In this document: piece after piece, positions 46,762-56,302 of the stretch
Layout of the letters: every line of letters begins with the position of its first letter
How positions within the stretch are numbered: the first letter of the stretch is position 1
Source of the DNA: Vibrio syngnathi
GTDB taxonomy: Bacteria; Pseudomonadota; Gammaproteobacteria; Enterobacterales; Vibrionaceae
Length of the DNA stretch: 64,000 nt
Assembly (NCBI RefSeq): GCF_002119525.1
Contig: NZ_CP017917.1
Location: forward strand, 1,178,001 to 1,242,000
Direction: 5' to 3'
The notes under the pieces: generated by a model
Database searches by the model: none
Seen by the model: the letters and a program-made list of their open reading frames with translations, nothing else
Told to the model about the DNA's origin: nothing
Translations under genes and position numbers: made by a program

Positions 46762-47814
46762 ATGGAATATTCAAAGCTAGGAAGTAGTCAAATTCCCGTT
46801 TCCCGCATCTGTCTTGGTAGCATGACTTGGGGGCTGCAAAATACGCAACAACAAGCCGACCAACAGATCGAATACTCGCTAAGCCAAGGTATTAACTTTA
46901 TTGATACGGCAGAAATGTACGCAGTGCCGCCTTCGCCTGATACCTATGGCAAAACAGAAGCAATCATCGGCAACTGGTTGTCTCGCAATCCGCAACGCCG
47001 CCAAGAACTGATCATAGCGAGTAAAATTGCAGGGCCCGGGCTTCCTTGGGTTCGAGATGGAGGCCCTATAACAGGTGAAGCCGTAATTTCAGCAGTTGAC
47101 GCATCATTAATACGTCTACAAACAGACTATATCGATCTTTACCAACTGCATTGGCCAAACCGAACAACGCCTCACTTTGGCAAACATTTCCCGAATCATA
47201 TTCGATTCAGTGACATCGACCGAAAACAGCATGAAGCGGAGATGCTAGAGATCCTGCAAGCACTGGCAAGCTGTATTAAAGCAGGGAAAATCCGCCATGT
47301 GGGTTTGTCTGATGACACCACTTGGGGTATTAACACCTATCTCAAACTGAGCGAAAAACACGATTTGCCGCGAATGGTCTCTATTCAGAATGAATTTAGC
47401 CTGCTGCACGCAAAAGACTGGCCATATTTGATTGAGAACTGTGTGCATGAAGATGTCGCTTATCTGCCATGGTCACCTTTAGCTGCAGGCATGTTAAGTG
47501 GAAAGTACATCGATGGCGCAAGACCGGAAGGCAGCCGTTGGACTTACATGCAACGCAAAGGCATTTTCCGCGACACTGAGTCTGCCAATGAAGCCGTAAA
47601 AGGATATGTCGAAGTGGCGAACGCTCACGGTTTTACACCGAGCCAACTGGCATTAGCTTGGTGTAATCAAGTTGATGGAGTGACCTCCACTATTATTGGC
47701 GCAACCACCATGGAACAGTTGAAAGAGAACGTAGCAGCGTTCAGCAAACCGTTGTCAGAAGAGATCCTTACCGATATCAACACAGTGTTTAAGCGCTACC
47801 CTGCCCCATATTAA
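46762..47814 (+). CDS. Aldo/keto reductase, Tas-like
   Basis: The 350-residue NADPH-dependent oxidoreductase has the AKR tetrad in FIDTAEMY (Asp, Tyr), IIASKIAGPG (Lys) and DLYQLHWPNR (His), and the cofactor-binding end STIIGATTMEQLKENV. The internal loop of about 30 residues (PNRTTPHFGKHFPNHIRFSD) is typical of Tas-type proteins. Start at 46762 (MEYSKLGSSQIPVSRI) matches the family; the open frame continues up to 46648 but those residues are not family-like. Substrate unknown. Confidence 0.87.
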   Translation: MEYSKLGSSQIPVSRICLGSMTWGLQNTQQQADQQIEYSLSQGINFIDTAEMYAVPPSPDTYGKTEAIIGNWLSRNPQRRQELIIASKIAGPGLPWVRDGGPITGEAVISAVDASLIRLQTDYIDLYQLHWPNRTTPHFGKHFPNHIRFSDIDRKQHEAEMLEILQALASCIKAGKIRHVGLSDDTTWGINTYLKLSEKHDLPRMVSIQNEFSLLHAKDWPYLIENCVHEDVAYLPWSPLAAGMLSGKYIDGARPEGSRWTYMQRKGIFRDTESANEAVKGYVEVANAHGFTPSQLALAWCNQVDGVTSTIIGATTMEQLKENVAAFSKPLSEEILTDINTVFKRYPAPY

Positions 47815-47890
47815 ATAATCGGTTTAGCCTAGCTCTTCTCAGTTCGCCTAACCTTCTCGGTTCAGCGAAACTTAGGCAAGTAAATCACAT

Positions 47891-47923
47891 AAGAGCGCAC
47901 TATTTAGTGCGCTTTTCTTTTTT
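47891..47923 (+). terminator. Terminator of the Tas-like gene
   Basis: GCGCACTA pairs with TAGTGCGC around TT, followed by TTTTCTTTTTT. Confidence 0.85.
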
Positions 47924-48027
47924 AAGTGGGTTGCTTTTGCTTTTTATGTGGATCGCATTGAGCCATCACGCTTTTGGTTCTCCAACCTTTGCTCTATAAT
48001 GCGCGGGCTTATATCTAGGATAAAAAC

Positions 48028-48762
48028 ATGATTTCAAAAAACCAATTAAAACTCCTTCGTGCTTTGGGCCAAAAGAAACAACGTAAAGCCCTTGGCTTGT
48101 TTCTAGTTCAAGGTGAAAAGAACGTTCTTGAGCTGTTCAATAGTGACTTAGTCGTAAAGAACGTCTTTGCTACGGCTGATTTCCTATCTGAAAATCACGC
48201 GTCACTGTTTGAGTTTGATTGTGTTGAAGCCTCGTTGGATGACCTAACCAAAGCAAGTACTTTGGTGAGTAACAACGCGGCGATTGCGGTTGTTGAGATC
48301 CCAACATTTGAACTACCAAAAGCTACTGGGTTAATGATTGCACTAGATGGTGTATCTGATCCGGGCAACCTAGGTACGATTATTCGCGTGGCAGACTGGT
48401 ATGGCATTAAGCATATCGTTGCAAGTAGCGATTGTGCAGACCCATACAACCCGAAAACGATCAGCGCGACCATGGGCAGCTTTGGACGAGTACACGTAAG
48501 CCAAACAGACTTACCTGAATACTTAGAGCAAGCGAATCTGCCTGTTTACGGAGCGTTCTTAGAAGGCGAAAGTGTTCATAAGACGGAATTTACTGCCAAC
48601 GGTATTTTACTGATGGGCAGTGAGTCTCACGGAATTCGTGAACACGCCGCTAAATACGTGACTGATAAGATTACGATTCCAGCATTCGGTGGCGCAGAGT
48701 CTCTGAATGTAGCAATGGCGACAGGTATTATTCTCGACAACATGCGTCGTCAGCATAGCTAA
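48028..48762 (+). CDS. TrmH/SpoU family RNA 2'-O-methyltransferase
   Basis: The 244-residue enzyme methylates a ribose in rRNA or tRNA. An N-terminal substrate-binding domain (about 1-95) precedes the SPOUT knot with the three motifs: DGVSDPGNLGTIIRVADWYGI, LLMGSESHGIRE and IPAFGGAESLNVAMATGIILDNMRRQ. The target site cannot be fixed from sequence; RlmB and TsnR-like enzymes share this build. It is monocistronic, followed by the MITE-like element. Confidence 0.87.
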   Translation: MISKNQLKLLRALGQKKQRKALGLFLVQGEKNVLELFNSDLVVKNVFATADFLSENHASLFEFDCVEASLDDLTKASTLVSNNAAIAVVEIPTFELPKATGLMIALDGVSDPGNLGTIIRVADWYGIKHIVASSDCADPYNPKTISATMGSFGRVHVSQTDLPEYLEQANLPVYGAFLEGESVHKTEFTANGILLMGSESHGIREHAAKYVTDKITIPAFGGAESLNVAMATGIILDNMRRQHS

Positions 48763-48809
48763 TCGATTCAAAAGTAAACGACTAAATAGAACTCGCGGAT
48801 ATGAAGAGC

Positions 48810-49003
48810 AAGATTCCCTATCTTGCTCGTCCCTCGCTGCAGGGAATGACGTAACTTAGAGATAGAGACAAAACCAACCACCAGCTCTCACCGCACAAAG
48901 CATCAAGTAGATTTTGAAATATAACGTTGGCAAGTAGGTCAATAATTAACTGAATCATCAGCCGTCATCCTCAAGAAGGAGGGACGACTGAGTTGGGGAT
49001 CTT
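48810..49003. mobile_element. MITE-like element with about 42-bp inverted ends
   Basis: The left arm 48810-48851 and the reverse complement of the right arm 48963-49003 share AAGAT..CCC, then GTCCCTC, then GG(A)ATGACG. The arms are about 42 bp and imperfect, with about 110 bp between. No transposase is encoded. The left arm folds further (GAGCAAGA/TCTTGCTC, 48806-48828). The end sequence resembles a dispersed repeat known from other vibrios (recalled, not checked). Confidence 0.55.
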
Positions 49004-49033
49004 TTTTGGGAAAGTTTATTTCAAGTAGCAGAA

Positions 49034-49357
49034 TTACTTTTCTAGCATTGCCAACTTATCAGCGACACCATTCCACTTTTCAGCGTCATCCATCGGTGCT
49101 TTTACTTCAGTTTGCACTGGCCAAATCTCAGCAAGTTCGGCATTCACTTCAATAAAGATCTTTTGATCTTCTGGCAGTTCATCTTCTTGGAAGATCGCTT
49201 GAGCGTCGCATTCAGGAACACACAAACCACAATCAATGCATTCGATTGGGTTGATTACCATGAAATTAGGGCCTTCATGGAACGCATCTGCGGGGCATAC
49301 CGCCACACAGTCTGTGTATTTACATTGAATACAGTTATCGCCTACGACAAATGCCAT
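49034..49357 (-). CDS. fdxA: 7Fe ferredoxin
   Basis: The 107-residue electron carrier has two iron-sulphur motifs, [14 protein letters not shown] and [15 protein letters not shown], and the long C-terminal tail of the Azotobacter-type 3Fe-4S/4Fe-4S ferredoxin. It shuttles electrons at low potential. It opens [17 protein letters not shown], the usual FdxA start. It is transcribed as a single gene, divergent from the FAD dehydrogenase, which could be a redox partner, although that is only a suggestion from position. Confidence 0.92.
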   Translation of the reverse strand: MAFVVGDNCIQCKYTDCVAVCPADAFHEGPNFMVINPIECIDCGLCVPECDAQAIFQEDELPEDQKIFIEVNAELAEIWPVQTEVKAPMDDAEKWNGVADKLAMLEK

Positions 49358-49611
49358 GATGCTCTGCTCTATAAGTTAGTCAAAATTGAAGAATGGAGGA
49401 TAATACTCATCCCAAGGCAAAATTCAACATCATACGGCTCTAATATCGTGTCTATTTGCTCCATGTTTCCAAATTAGTATGACAGATAAATCAATTTCTC
49501 GTAAAATGCGCGCCATTGTGAGCTTATCGCTTCTTTCAACATCAGTGTTTACATAAAGCGCTGCGTTTTGAAGTGGTCTAGCTAAGACACCTATAAAAAC
49601 GAGACATCAAA

Positions 49612-51243
49612 ATGATACGTTTAACCGAAATTAAACTCCCCCTAGACCACGAAGAGTCTGCCATTCAAGACGCTATTGAAGCGAAGCTTGGTATTAACTC
49701 TGATCAGGTACTTTCTTTTAATATCTTTAAACGTGGCTACGATGCTCGTAAGAAATCAAAAATCTTACTTATCTACACGCTTGATGTTCTCGTTGAAAAC
49801 GAAGCTGAGTTGTTAGAGCAATTCATTAGCGACCCACACGTAAAAGTGACTCCTGACATGGAGTACAAATTCGTGGCTAAAGCGGTTGAGAACCAAACTG
49901 AGCGCCCTGTCGTTATCGGCTTTGGCCCTTGTGGTCTGTTCGCTGGCCTAGTGCTTGCTCAAATGGGCTTCAACCCAATCATCGTTGAGCGTGGTAAAGA
50001 AGTTCGTGAACGTACTAAAGATACCTTCGGTTTCTGGCGTAAGCGTACTCTGAACACTGAATCAAACGTTCAGTTTGGTGAAGGCGGCGCAGGTACATTC
50101 TCTGACGGTAAACTATACAGCCAAGTTAAAGATCCAAAGCACTACGGCCGTAAAGTAATCGAAGAATTCGTAGCTGCTGGCGCACCAGAAGAAATTCTAT
50201 ACGTAAGTAAGCCACACATCGGTACCTTTAAACTGGTTACCATGATCGAAAAAATGCGCGCTTCTATCATTGAACTCGGCGGTGAAATCCGTTTCAGCAC
50301 TCGCGTAGACGACGTTCATATGGAAGACGGTCAAATCACTGGCCTAACGCTTTCTAACGGTGAAGAGATTAAATCTCGTCACGTAGTACTGGCTGTTGGC
50401 CACAGTGCTCGTGATACGTTTGAAATGCTGCACGAACGTGGCGTTTACATGGAAGCTAAGCCCTTCTCTGTTGGTTTCCGTATCGAACACAAGCAAGCAA
50501 TGATTGATGAAGCTCGCTTCGGTAAGAACGCAGGCAACCCTATCCTAGGTGCTGCGGACTACAAGCTGGTTCACCACTGTAAGAATGGCCGCACTGTATA
50601 CAGCTTCTGTATGTGCCCAGGTGGCACTGTGGTTGCAGCGACTTCTGAAGAAGGCCGCGTAGTAACCAACGGCATGAGCCAATACTCTCGTGCAGAGCGC
50701 AACGCAAACAGTGCAATCGTTGTGGGTATCGACCCAGAGCGTGATTACCCAGGTGACGCACTAGCAGGTATCCGCTTACAACGTGAATTAGAAAGTGCGG
50801 CTTATGTTCTAGGTGGCGAGAACTACGACGCCCCTGCACAAAAAATCGGTGACTTCCTGAAAGGTCGCGATCCAAGTGCAATTGGTGAAGTACAGCCGTC
50901 TTTCACGCCGGGTATCCACCTGACAGACATTTCAAAAGCGCTGCCTGATTTTGCTATCGAAGCGATTCGTGAAGCAATCCCAGCGTTCGAGAAGAAGATC
51001 AAAGGCTTCTCTACGCCAGACGGTCTATTAACAGGCGTTGAGACTCGTACGTCTTCTCCTGTCTGCATCAAACGTGGCAAAGACTACCAAAGCATCAACT
51101 TAAAGGGCTTCTTCCCTGCTGGTGAAGGCGCAGGCTACGCGGGTGGTATCCTATCTGCTGGTATCGATGGTATTAAAGTTGCTGAAGCTCTGGCGCTGTC
51201 TATGGCAGAACAGAACCAAGCTGAGAAGATTGAAATCGCTTAG
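49612..51243 (+). CDS. FAD-dependent dehydrogenase (COG2509-like)
   Basis: The 543-residue flavoprotein has an N-terminal region of about 95 residues, then the FAD-binding Rossmann motif VVIGFGPCGLFAGLVLAQMGF. The substrate domain follows with FGEGGAGTFSDGKLYSQVKD and, near the C-terminus, GEGAGYAGGILSAGIDGIKVAEA. Family members are uncharacterised dehydrogenases. It is divergent from fdxA with a 254-bp gap. Confidence 0.87.
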   Translation: MIRLTEIKLPLDHEESAIQDAIEAKLGINSDQVLSFNIFKRGYDARKKSKILLIYTLDVLVENEAELLEQFISDPHVKVTPDMEYKFVAKAVENQTERPVVIGFGPCGLFAGLVLAQMGFNPIIVERGKEVRERTKDTFGFWRKRTLNTESNVQFGEGGAGTFSDGKLYSQVKDPKHYGRKVIEEFVAAGAPEEILYVSKPHIGTFKLVTMIEKMRASIIELGGEIRFSTRVDDVHMEDGQITGLTLSNGEEIKSRHVVLAVGHSARDTFEMLHERGVYMEAKPFSVGFRIEHKQAMIDEARFGKNAGNPILGAADYKLVHHCKNGRTVYSFCMCPGGTVVAATSEEGRVVTNGMSQYSRAERNANSAIVVGIDPERDYPGDALAGIRLQRELESAAYVLGGENYDAPAQKIGDFLKGRDPSAIGEVQPSFTPGIHLTDISKALPDFAIEAIREAIPAFEKKIKGFSTPDGLLTGVETRTSSPVCIKRGKDYQSINLKGFFPAGEGAGYAGGILSAGIDGIKVAEALALSMAEQNQAEKIEIA

Positions 51244-51285
51244 GCTCTTTCGATAAACCAAAGCTAAATAACGGTCAGCCAAAAC

Positions 51286-51320
51286 TAAAAATCCAGTGCC
51301 TTATAGACACTGGATTTTTT
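51286..51320 (+). terminator. Terminator of the FAD dehydrogenase
   Basis: AAAATCCAGTG pairs with CACTGGATTTT, followed by TT; an A run on the left makes it usable in both directions. Confidence 0.85.
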
Positions 51321-51364
51321 ATTGCATACGGATTATCTAGATTTACTCGGTATCGACTCTGGCT

Positions 51365-52831
51365 TTACTTACAAGTGTCTTTTGACCAGTTAACACCATC
51401 ATTTGAACACTCCAACAGACTTGTTCCATTCTGGTAGTAATAACCTCTAGTCCAGTTCCCTTGAGAATATTTAGACGTTATCGTCTGAGTATAATCAAAC
51501 GGTGTATTTTCAATTTGCGCATATTTATGACGAGTCCAGCTATCTGAACCGTGAGAAGTGTTCTCATTGAAATCAACTGATAGATAGTTTAATACATCAA
51601 AGTCGCTTCGTGAGATATTAGATAAAGTATCACCTAAATTGACCCACTCAGGGTAAGGAGCATTTGAACCATAATGGTACTTCACCTGAGTTTGAGTAAA
51701 CTGGTCTTTATAATCACCAACAACATCTGACGTTAAAGTTTGGTTAAATCCATTACCCACACTTTGAGTGGAACAGCTTTCCCAATCAGGCTGTTGAGAC
51801 CAAACACTATTCTTTACACCAAAGGTGGTTAGTGAATTGGGTTGCACCTGTTGTTTAATTGTTTCCTTAACTGAACACGAGTGCTGCGTTCCATCACTGC
51901 TCAATGAAAACCAAGCTTCCTTGTCATATTCCAAACCATTTTTCTTCTGGCTATTACGCTCAATGTGCTTATTTAATTCTAGTTCTGTTTGTAGATCAGC
52001 TGACACTTCATGTTCAATAACAATCAGCTTATCAGCGGTCATCACTGTTTTAACTTTATACCACTTATTAATTTCGTTCTTTTTAGAATAGTCCCAATGC
52101 TCCCAATAATAATCAACATAGGCTTGCTGAGCTTTGGGGTTTTCTTTTTGAATATCTTTAGTCTCTTGATACGACTTTTTAATGGCTGGCATCATTTTCT
52201 GCGCTAATTCATAAAGCTCAGTGTTTTGGGTTTTGACGAAGTCGCCATACAAGTCTTTCACTGCAATGTTATATCGATTCGCAATTCGGAAATCATGTTC
52301 CTTCACATTTTGGATAATGCTATTTTGAGTGTTTACAGCTTGCTTCAAAGCGGAACAACTGTTTAAACCACCTTTATATAGGTCGGCTTGGATCTGATTC
52401 CATAAAACGGTAGTAAGTGGCGTAGTAGATTTAATTTCTTGGTCAGAACTCACTGTCATTACTGGTGGGAAGACTAATTGATAAGGTTCAGTAATCGGCG
52501 AATTAGGGCTATCCGCATCAATAGCACCGACCGGAACGTTCACTACAATTGGGGCATAGTCCATACAGTCAGAGTTAGAACCAGTTAAAGACAATTGATA
52601 ACTGCCTTCATCGTCCGTGATACTACTTGGCTCTCCCTCATCCAATACACCATTATAATTGATGTCTAGAAACGCGGTCGCACCGGAAATATACCCGTCA
52701 ATGGCAACACCTTGTAAGGTTTTTGTTTGAGGAGCGGGTGCACTTGTACTGCTGCTACCACCGCCTCCTCCCCCGCCACAAGCAGCAAGACCACCAGCTA
52801 TAAGTGCGATAGAAATAAGCTTAAGTTTCAT
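51365..52831 (-). CDS. Poly-Gly surface lipoprotein, unknown function
   Basis: The 488-residue product starts MKLKLISIALIAGGLAACGG with a lipobox (LAAC) and then seven glycines and a Ser/Pro-rich linker. The next part (about 40-130) looks like a beta-sandwich carrying GYISGATAFLDINYNGVLDEGEP, a calcium-site-like Asp-rich loop found in vibrio surface lipoproteins. The rest is Trp/Tyr-rich and not recognised. It is probably anchored in the outer membrane. It is monocistronic with no obvious partner. Confidence 0.72.
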   Translation of the reverse strand: MKLKLISIALIAGGLAACGGGGGGGSSSTSAPAPQTKTLQGVAIDGYISGATAFLDINYNGVLDEGEPSSITDDEGSYQLSLTGSNSDCMDYAPIVVNVPVGAIDADSPNSPITEPYQLVFPPVMTVSSDQEIKSTTPLTTVLWNQIQADLYKGGLNSCSALKQAVNTQNSIIQNVKEHDFRIANRYNIAVKDLYGDFVKTQNTELYELAQKMMPAIKKSYQETKDIQKENPKAQQAYVDYYWEHWDYSKKNEINKWYKVKTVMTADKLIVIEHEVSADLQTELELNKHIERNSQKKNGLEYDKEAWFSLSSDGTQHSCSVKETIKQQVQPNSLTTFGVKNSVWSQQPDWESCSTQSVGNGFNQTLTSDVVGDYKDQFTQTQVKYHYGSNAPYPEWVNLGDTLSNISRSDFDVLNYLSVDFNENTSHGSDSWTRHKYAQIENTPFDYTQTITSKYSQGNWTRGYYYQNGTSLLECSNDGVNWSKDTCK

Positions 52832-53023
52832 TCGATGAGATCCTAATAAAATACATTAATAAGTAGGGTTGCCATTGGGGGGATGACCGAGAATGACTGT
52901 GATAGTCATGACCAGCCATAATAACGATTGGTATTCAAAAGAAACATGAAAGAGTGCTAGCCGATTCGTGCATGTTTTCATTTTGACCGAGAAGCTAGAA
53001 AGGGGAATACACTTAAAAATGGA

Positions 53024-54679
53024 CTACTTCTCGCTTGAAGAGATCCAAAGCTTATAAAAATCACTATAACCGGTTTGGTTAACCTCTACGCCATGAACCT
53101 CAACACTATTAAAAACCTTCTCTTTACCGTGAAATAACGGACAAAGTAACTTCTGTTGATAAAGCGAATCTTCAATCTCTTTCAAGTCGCTCATTAGGTT
53201 CTCGCCACTCACAGCGGCTCTAACTCTCTCGCAATGCGCCTTCATCTCAGAACTGTTGAAAATGAATCTAAGCCCAGATGAAGCAAGTAGCCAATCGTAA
53301 AGGCCATAATCGGCTGGCTGTTCGATAACTTCTTCAATGAATAACAAGTCTGCCGACTCACTCATGGAGCTAGGGTCACTGATGTTGGGAAGCTCAACAA
53401 CTTCAATAGCAACACCTGTCTTTACAATAGTTTGTTGTAGCCAATCAGCCATCTCTTGAAGTAAAGGAATCGTCATTCTAGGTCGTGTTAGGACAACAGT
53501 GCCCGTCAAATTAGGAATTGGATTACTGGACGCTAGTTCGCTAAGCGAGAAAGACAAGTCATCGGCCACCATATCAGCATCGAACTCTTTACTACTGGAC
53601 TTAATAAACGATACCAGCCTGTCGAGTTCTTTAGGGGTTATACCTGATTTTTCTCTACGATTAACCGCAAGATACGAAAGTGCATTGATGGTGGTTTCTT
53701 CAGCGACGCCAGATTGATTAAAACTCAGAGTGTGGTCATTTAAACCTTCTATGTCGGTAAGCGTTATTTGTTCTAACAAGGCATTTTGAGCAAAGTAACC
53801 TCGGTGACGTTTAAGAACCAAGCGCTCTTCGCTCCAATCGTCCAATGAGAAAGGTCCTGTTCCGATATAGGCACTGCGGCCACTCGAAAAATAAGTACGC
53901 TTGCGACGATAAATAGACGCGTGTGGACTAGTCAAAGCATGGAGCAACATTGGGTTTGCGTATGTCAGCTCAATAGTCAGTTGTTTATCACCCAACACTT
54001 GAACATCACTGACCTGATCAAATAAAGACTGTACCGGACCTTCAATATTTTTTAGCTGCAACAAACATTGAGCAACATCTTTGGCCGTTAAAGTTTCACC
54101 GTCATGGAATAACACATTCGGTCTCAACCAAAAATGCAGAAAGCGCCCTTCCATCTTCCAATGGTGCGCGAGGCTCGCTTGGGGATTTCCATCATGATCT
54201 TGGACGAGTAGCGTATTGTAGAGGCTTCTTAAGATGTGATGTTCAGCAGTTCGGTATGTTTTTGCTGGCTCAAGGTTATCAACCCACGGATATTGAGTGA
54301 TCAGTAAATGGTCATGTTGTTGATTGAACAGACTATGTTTTTCAGTCGCTAGCGTCAGTGCCTTTATTGCCGCATCACCATAGCTTTCTAGAAGACGGGG
54401 AATAACATTAAAGCCCCCCTGTTCTAACTGAAGCGCTAACACTTGTTCTAATGCTTCGGGAAAGCTGACCAAAATTCTAAATTGGCTAAGCTTCCCTCTT
54501 CCTTTAGACGGAATCCAACAAATCCAGCGATATTCCGATAAGCATTTAAGAATGATCGAAGTGTTTCTGCGAGAAGTCGATAGCGAGTGTTCGAGATCAT
54601 CGATCGTTAGATGATACTCTTCACCTATTTCATACTTTGCAATAAGTTGTTGAAGTCTACGTAAGTTAGCGTCGTTCAT
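53024..54679 (-). CDS. SgrR-like transcriptional regulator
   Basis: The 551-residue protein combines an N-terminal winged helix (LRRLQQLIAKYEIGEEYHLTIDDLEHSLSTSRRNTSIILKCL, about 5-46) with a C-terminal domain related to oligopeptide-binding proteins (about 120-550). This is the SgrR architecture. In E. coli SgrR activates sgrS and controls the response to sugar-phosphate stress. No sgrS-like RNA was found upstream (54680-54994). Its target here is unknown; the next gene upstream is rhlE in the divergent direction. Confidence 0.8.
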   Translation of the reverse strand: MNDANLRRLQQLIAKYEIGEEYHLTIDDLEHSLSTSRRNTSIILKCLSEYRWICWIPSKGRGKLSQFRILVSFPEALEQVLALQLEQGGFNVIPRLLESYGDAAIKALTLATEKHSLFNQQHDHLLITQYPWVDNLEPAKTYRTAEHHILRSLYNTLLVQDHDGNPQASLAHHWKMEGRFLHFWLRPNVLFHDGETLTAKDVAQCLLQLKNIEGPVQSLFDQVSDVQVLGDKQLTIELTYANPMLLHALTSPHASIYRRKRTYFSSGRSAYIGTGPFSLDDWSEERLVLKRHRGYFAQNALLEQITLTDIEGLNDHTLSFNQSGVAEETTINALSYLAVNRREKSGITPKELDRLVSFIKSSSKEFDADMVADDLSFSLSELASSNPIPNLTGTVVLTRPRMTIPLLQEMADWLQQTIVKTGVAIEVVELPNISDPSSMSESADLLFIEEVIEQPADYGLYDWLLASSGLRFIFNSSEMKAHCERVRAAVSGENLMSDLKEIEDSLYQQKLLCPLFHGKEKVFNSVEVHGVEVNQTGYSDFYKLWISSSEK

Positions 54680-54770
54680 TGAATTCCAGACTAGAGCAGT
54701 ATGTCAAATATCATTAATATCAGTATGGCTTTATAAATTCAACTTTATACTGAAATATCTATAACGAGTT

Positions 54771-54838
54771 TTGACAGTCAATATTAATAATATTACATAG
54801 ATACAAGAGACTTTAGTCACTCAGGTTGACTAGAGTCT
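54771..54838 (+). promoter_or_regulatory. rhlE promoter candidate and leader hairpin
   Basis: TTGACA (54771-54776) is followed after 17 bp by TACATA (54794-54799). Just past the expected start, AGACTTTAGTCA (54808-54819) pairs with TGACTAGAGTCT (54827-54838) with one G-U pair and a 7-nt loop. Confidence 0.4.
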
Positions 54839-54994
54839 TACTTATCGTCTTATCGAGCCAGTATTATCCAACTAAAGTGTCTATGTTACTAGCGGTACAC
54901 AAGCAACATGGTAGAATGCCGCCATTAATCTTATCCTTGTATAAGATTGTTGAACCTTTCCATCGCTATTTAGCCAAATCATACCGAGAAACTT

Positions 54995-56191
54995 ATGCCA
55001 TTTTCCAAGCTTGGATTAAGCTCACCTATTGTTAAAGCCGTTGCAAAACAAGGCTATGAAAAGCCAACCTCTATTCAAGAAAAAGCAATTCCGATTGTGC
55101 TTTCTGGTAAGAACCTTATTGCTGCTGCACAAACAGGTACAGGTAAAACTGCGAGCTTTGTTCTCCCTATCTTAGAAATGCTAAGTAAAGGTGAAACACA
55201 ACGTAAAAAACGTATTCGTGCTGTTATTCTGACACCAACTCGTGAGCTTGCGATTCAGGTTGAACAGAACATTACTAAGTACGCGAAGTTCCTAAACCTA
55301 ACATCATTAGCGATGTACGGTGGTGTTTCGTACCAACACCAAAAAGACCGCTTGATCGAAGGTGTCGATATTCTTGTGGCAACACCAGGTCGTTTGATCG
55401 ACATGTACGGACAACGTGCCGTTCACTTTGATGAAGTCGAAGTACTGGTTCTTGATGAGGCCGATCGCATGCTAGACATGGGTTTCATCGAAGACATCAA
55501 CAAGATCATCGCGCGTTTGCCACAAAACATTCAAAACCTGTTGTTCTCAGCAACGCTATCAACGCCAGTTCGTGCGCTAGCGAAAAGCGCAATCAGTGAA
55601 GCAGAAGAGATTTCAATTGCCAAAACTGACGCTTCTAAAGCGAACATTGAGCAATGGCTTGTTACTGTAGATAAAGACCGTAAATCTGCGCTATTAAGCC
55701 ACATGATCACTGACGGTGAGTGGGACCAAGCGCTTATCTTTATCGAGACTAAGCACGGCGCGGCTAAGTTGGTTGCTCAACTTGAAAAGCGTGGTATCGA
55801 AGCTGAAGCTTTCCACAGTGGACGTAGCCAAGCGATTCGTGAAAAGATTCTGGCTGATTTCAAAAAAGGTCGTCTAAAGTATCTAGTTGCGACCGGTGTT
55901 GCTGCTCGTGGTATCGATATCGATAATCTAAGCCGCGTAGTGAACTACGACATCCCATTCCCAGCTGATGATTATGTTCACCGTATTGGTCGTACTGGCC
56001 GTGCTGATGCGTCTGGTGAAGCGATCTCTTTCCTATCGAAAGATAACTTCAAGAACCTGTGCATCATTGAAAAACGTCTTGGCCACTTGATTGAACGTCG
56101 CGTTGTTGAAGGTTTCGAACCACGCAAAGAAGTGCCAATCTCTGTATTGAACTTCGTTCCTAAGAAGAAAAGAGAACAGCAACAAGACTAA
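54995..56191 (+). CDS. rhlE: RhlE-type DEAD-box RNA helicase
   Basis: The 398-residue helicase has all core motifs: Q motif (KPTSIQEKAIP), AQTGTGKT, PTRELAIQ, TPGR, DEAD (VLDEADRM), SAT, VATGVAARGID and HRIGRTGR. It lacks the long C-terminal tail of DeaD and ends in a short basic KKKREQQQD, fitting the RhlE group that acts in ribosome maturation. The divergent neighbour is the SgrR-like gene; a PPC protein and an exonuclease follow on the same strand after a terminator. Confidence 0.88.
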   Translation: MPFSKLGLSSPIVKAVAKQGYEKPTSIQEKAIPIVLSGKNLIAAAQTGTGKTASFVLPILEMLSKGETQRKKRIRAVILTPTRELAIQVEQNITKYAKFLNLTSLAMYGGVSYQHQKDRLIEGVDILVATPGRLIDMYGQRAVHFDEVEVLVLDEADRMLDMGFIEDINKIIARLPQNIQNLLFSATLSTPVRALAKSAISEAEEISIAKTDASKANIEQWLVTVDKDRKSALLSHMITDGEWDQALIFIETKHGAAKLVAQLEKRGIEAEAFHSGRSQAIREKILADFKKGRLKYLVATGVAARGIDIDNLSRVVNYDIPFPADDYVHRIGRTGRADASGEAISFLSKDNFKNLCIIEKRLGHLIERRVVEGFEPRKEVPISVLNFVPKKKREQQQD

Positions 56192-56240
56192 GTAATTTCA
56201 GCGACAGAAAATGCAAAAGTCGCGTTAGCCAAAATGAAAA

Positions 56241-56270
56241 TAAAACGAAGCCCTATGGCTTCGTTTTGTT
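56241..56270 (+). terminator. rhlE terminator
   Basis: AAAACGAAGCC pairs with GGCTTCGTTTT around CTAT. Confidence 0.8.
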
Positions 56271-56302
56271 CTTTGAAATACAAATAAAACTGAGGCCATA
56301 AG

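Noticed and set aside
54680..54994. SgrS small RNA upstream of the SgrR-like gene
   Set aside because: No terminator with a long U tail and no recognisable SgrS pairing segment in the gap.
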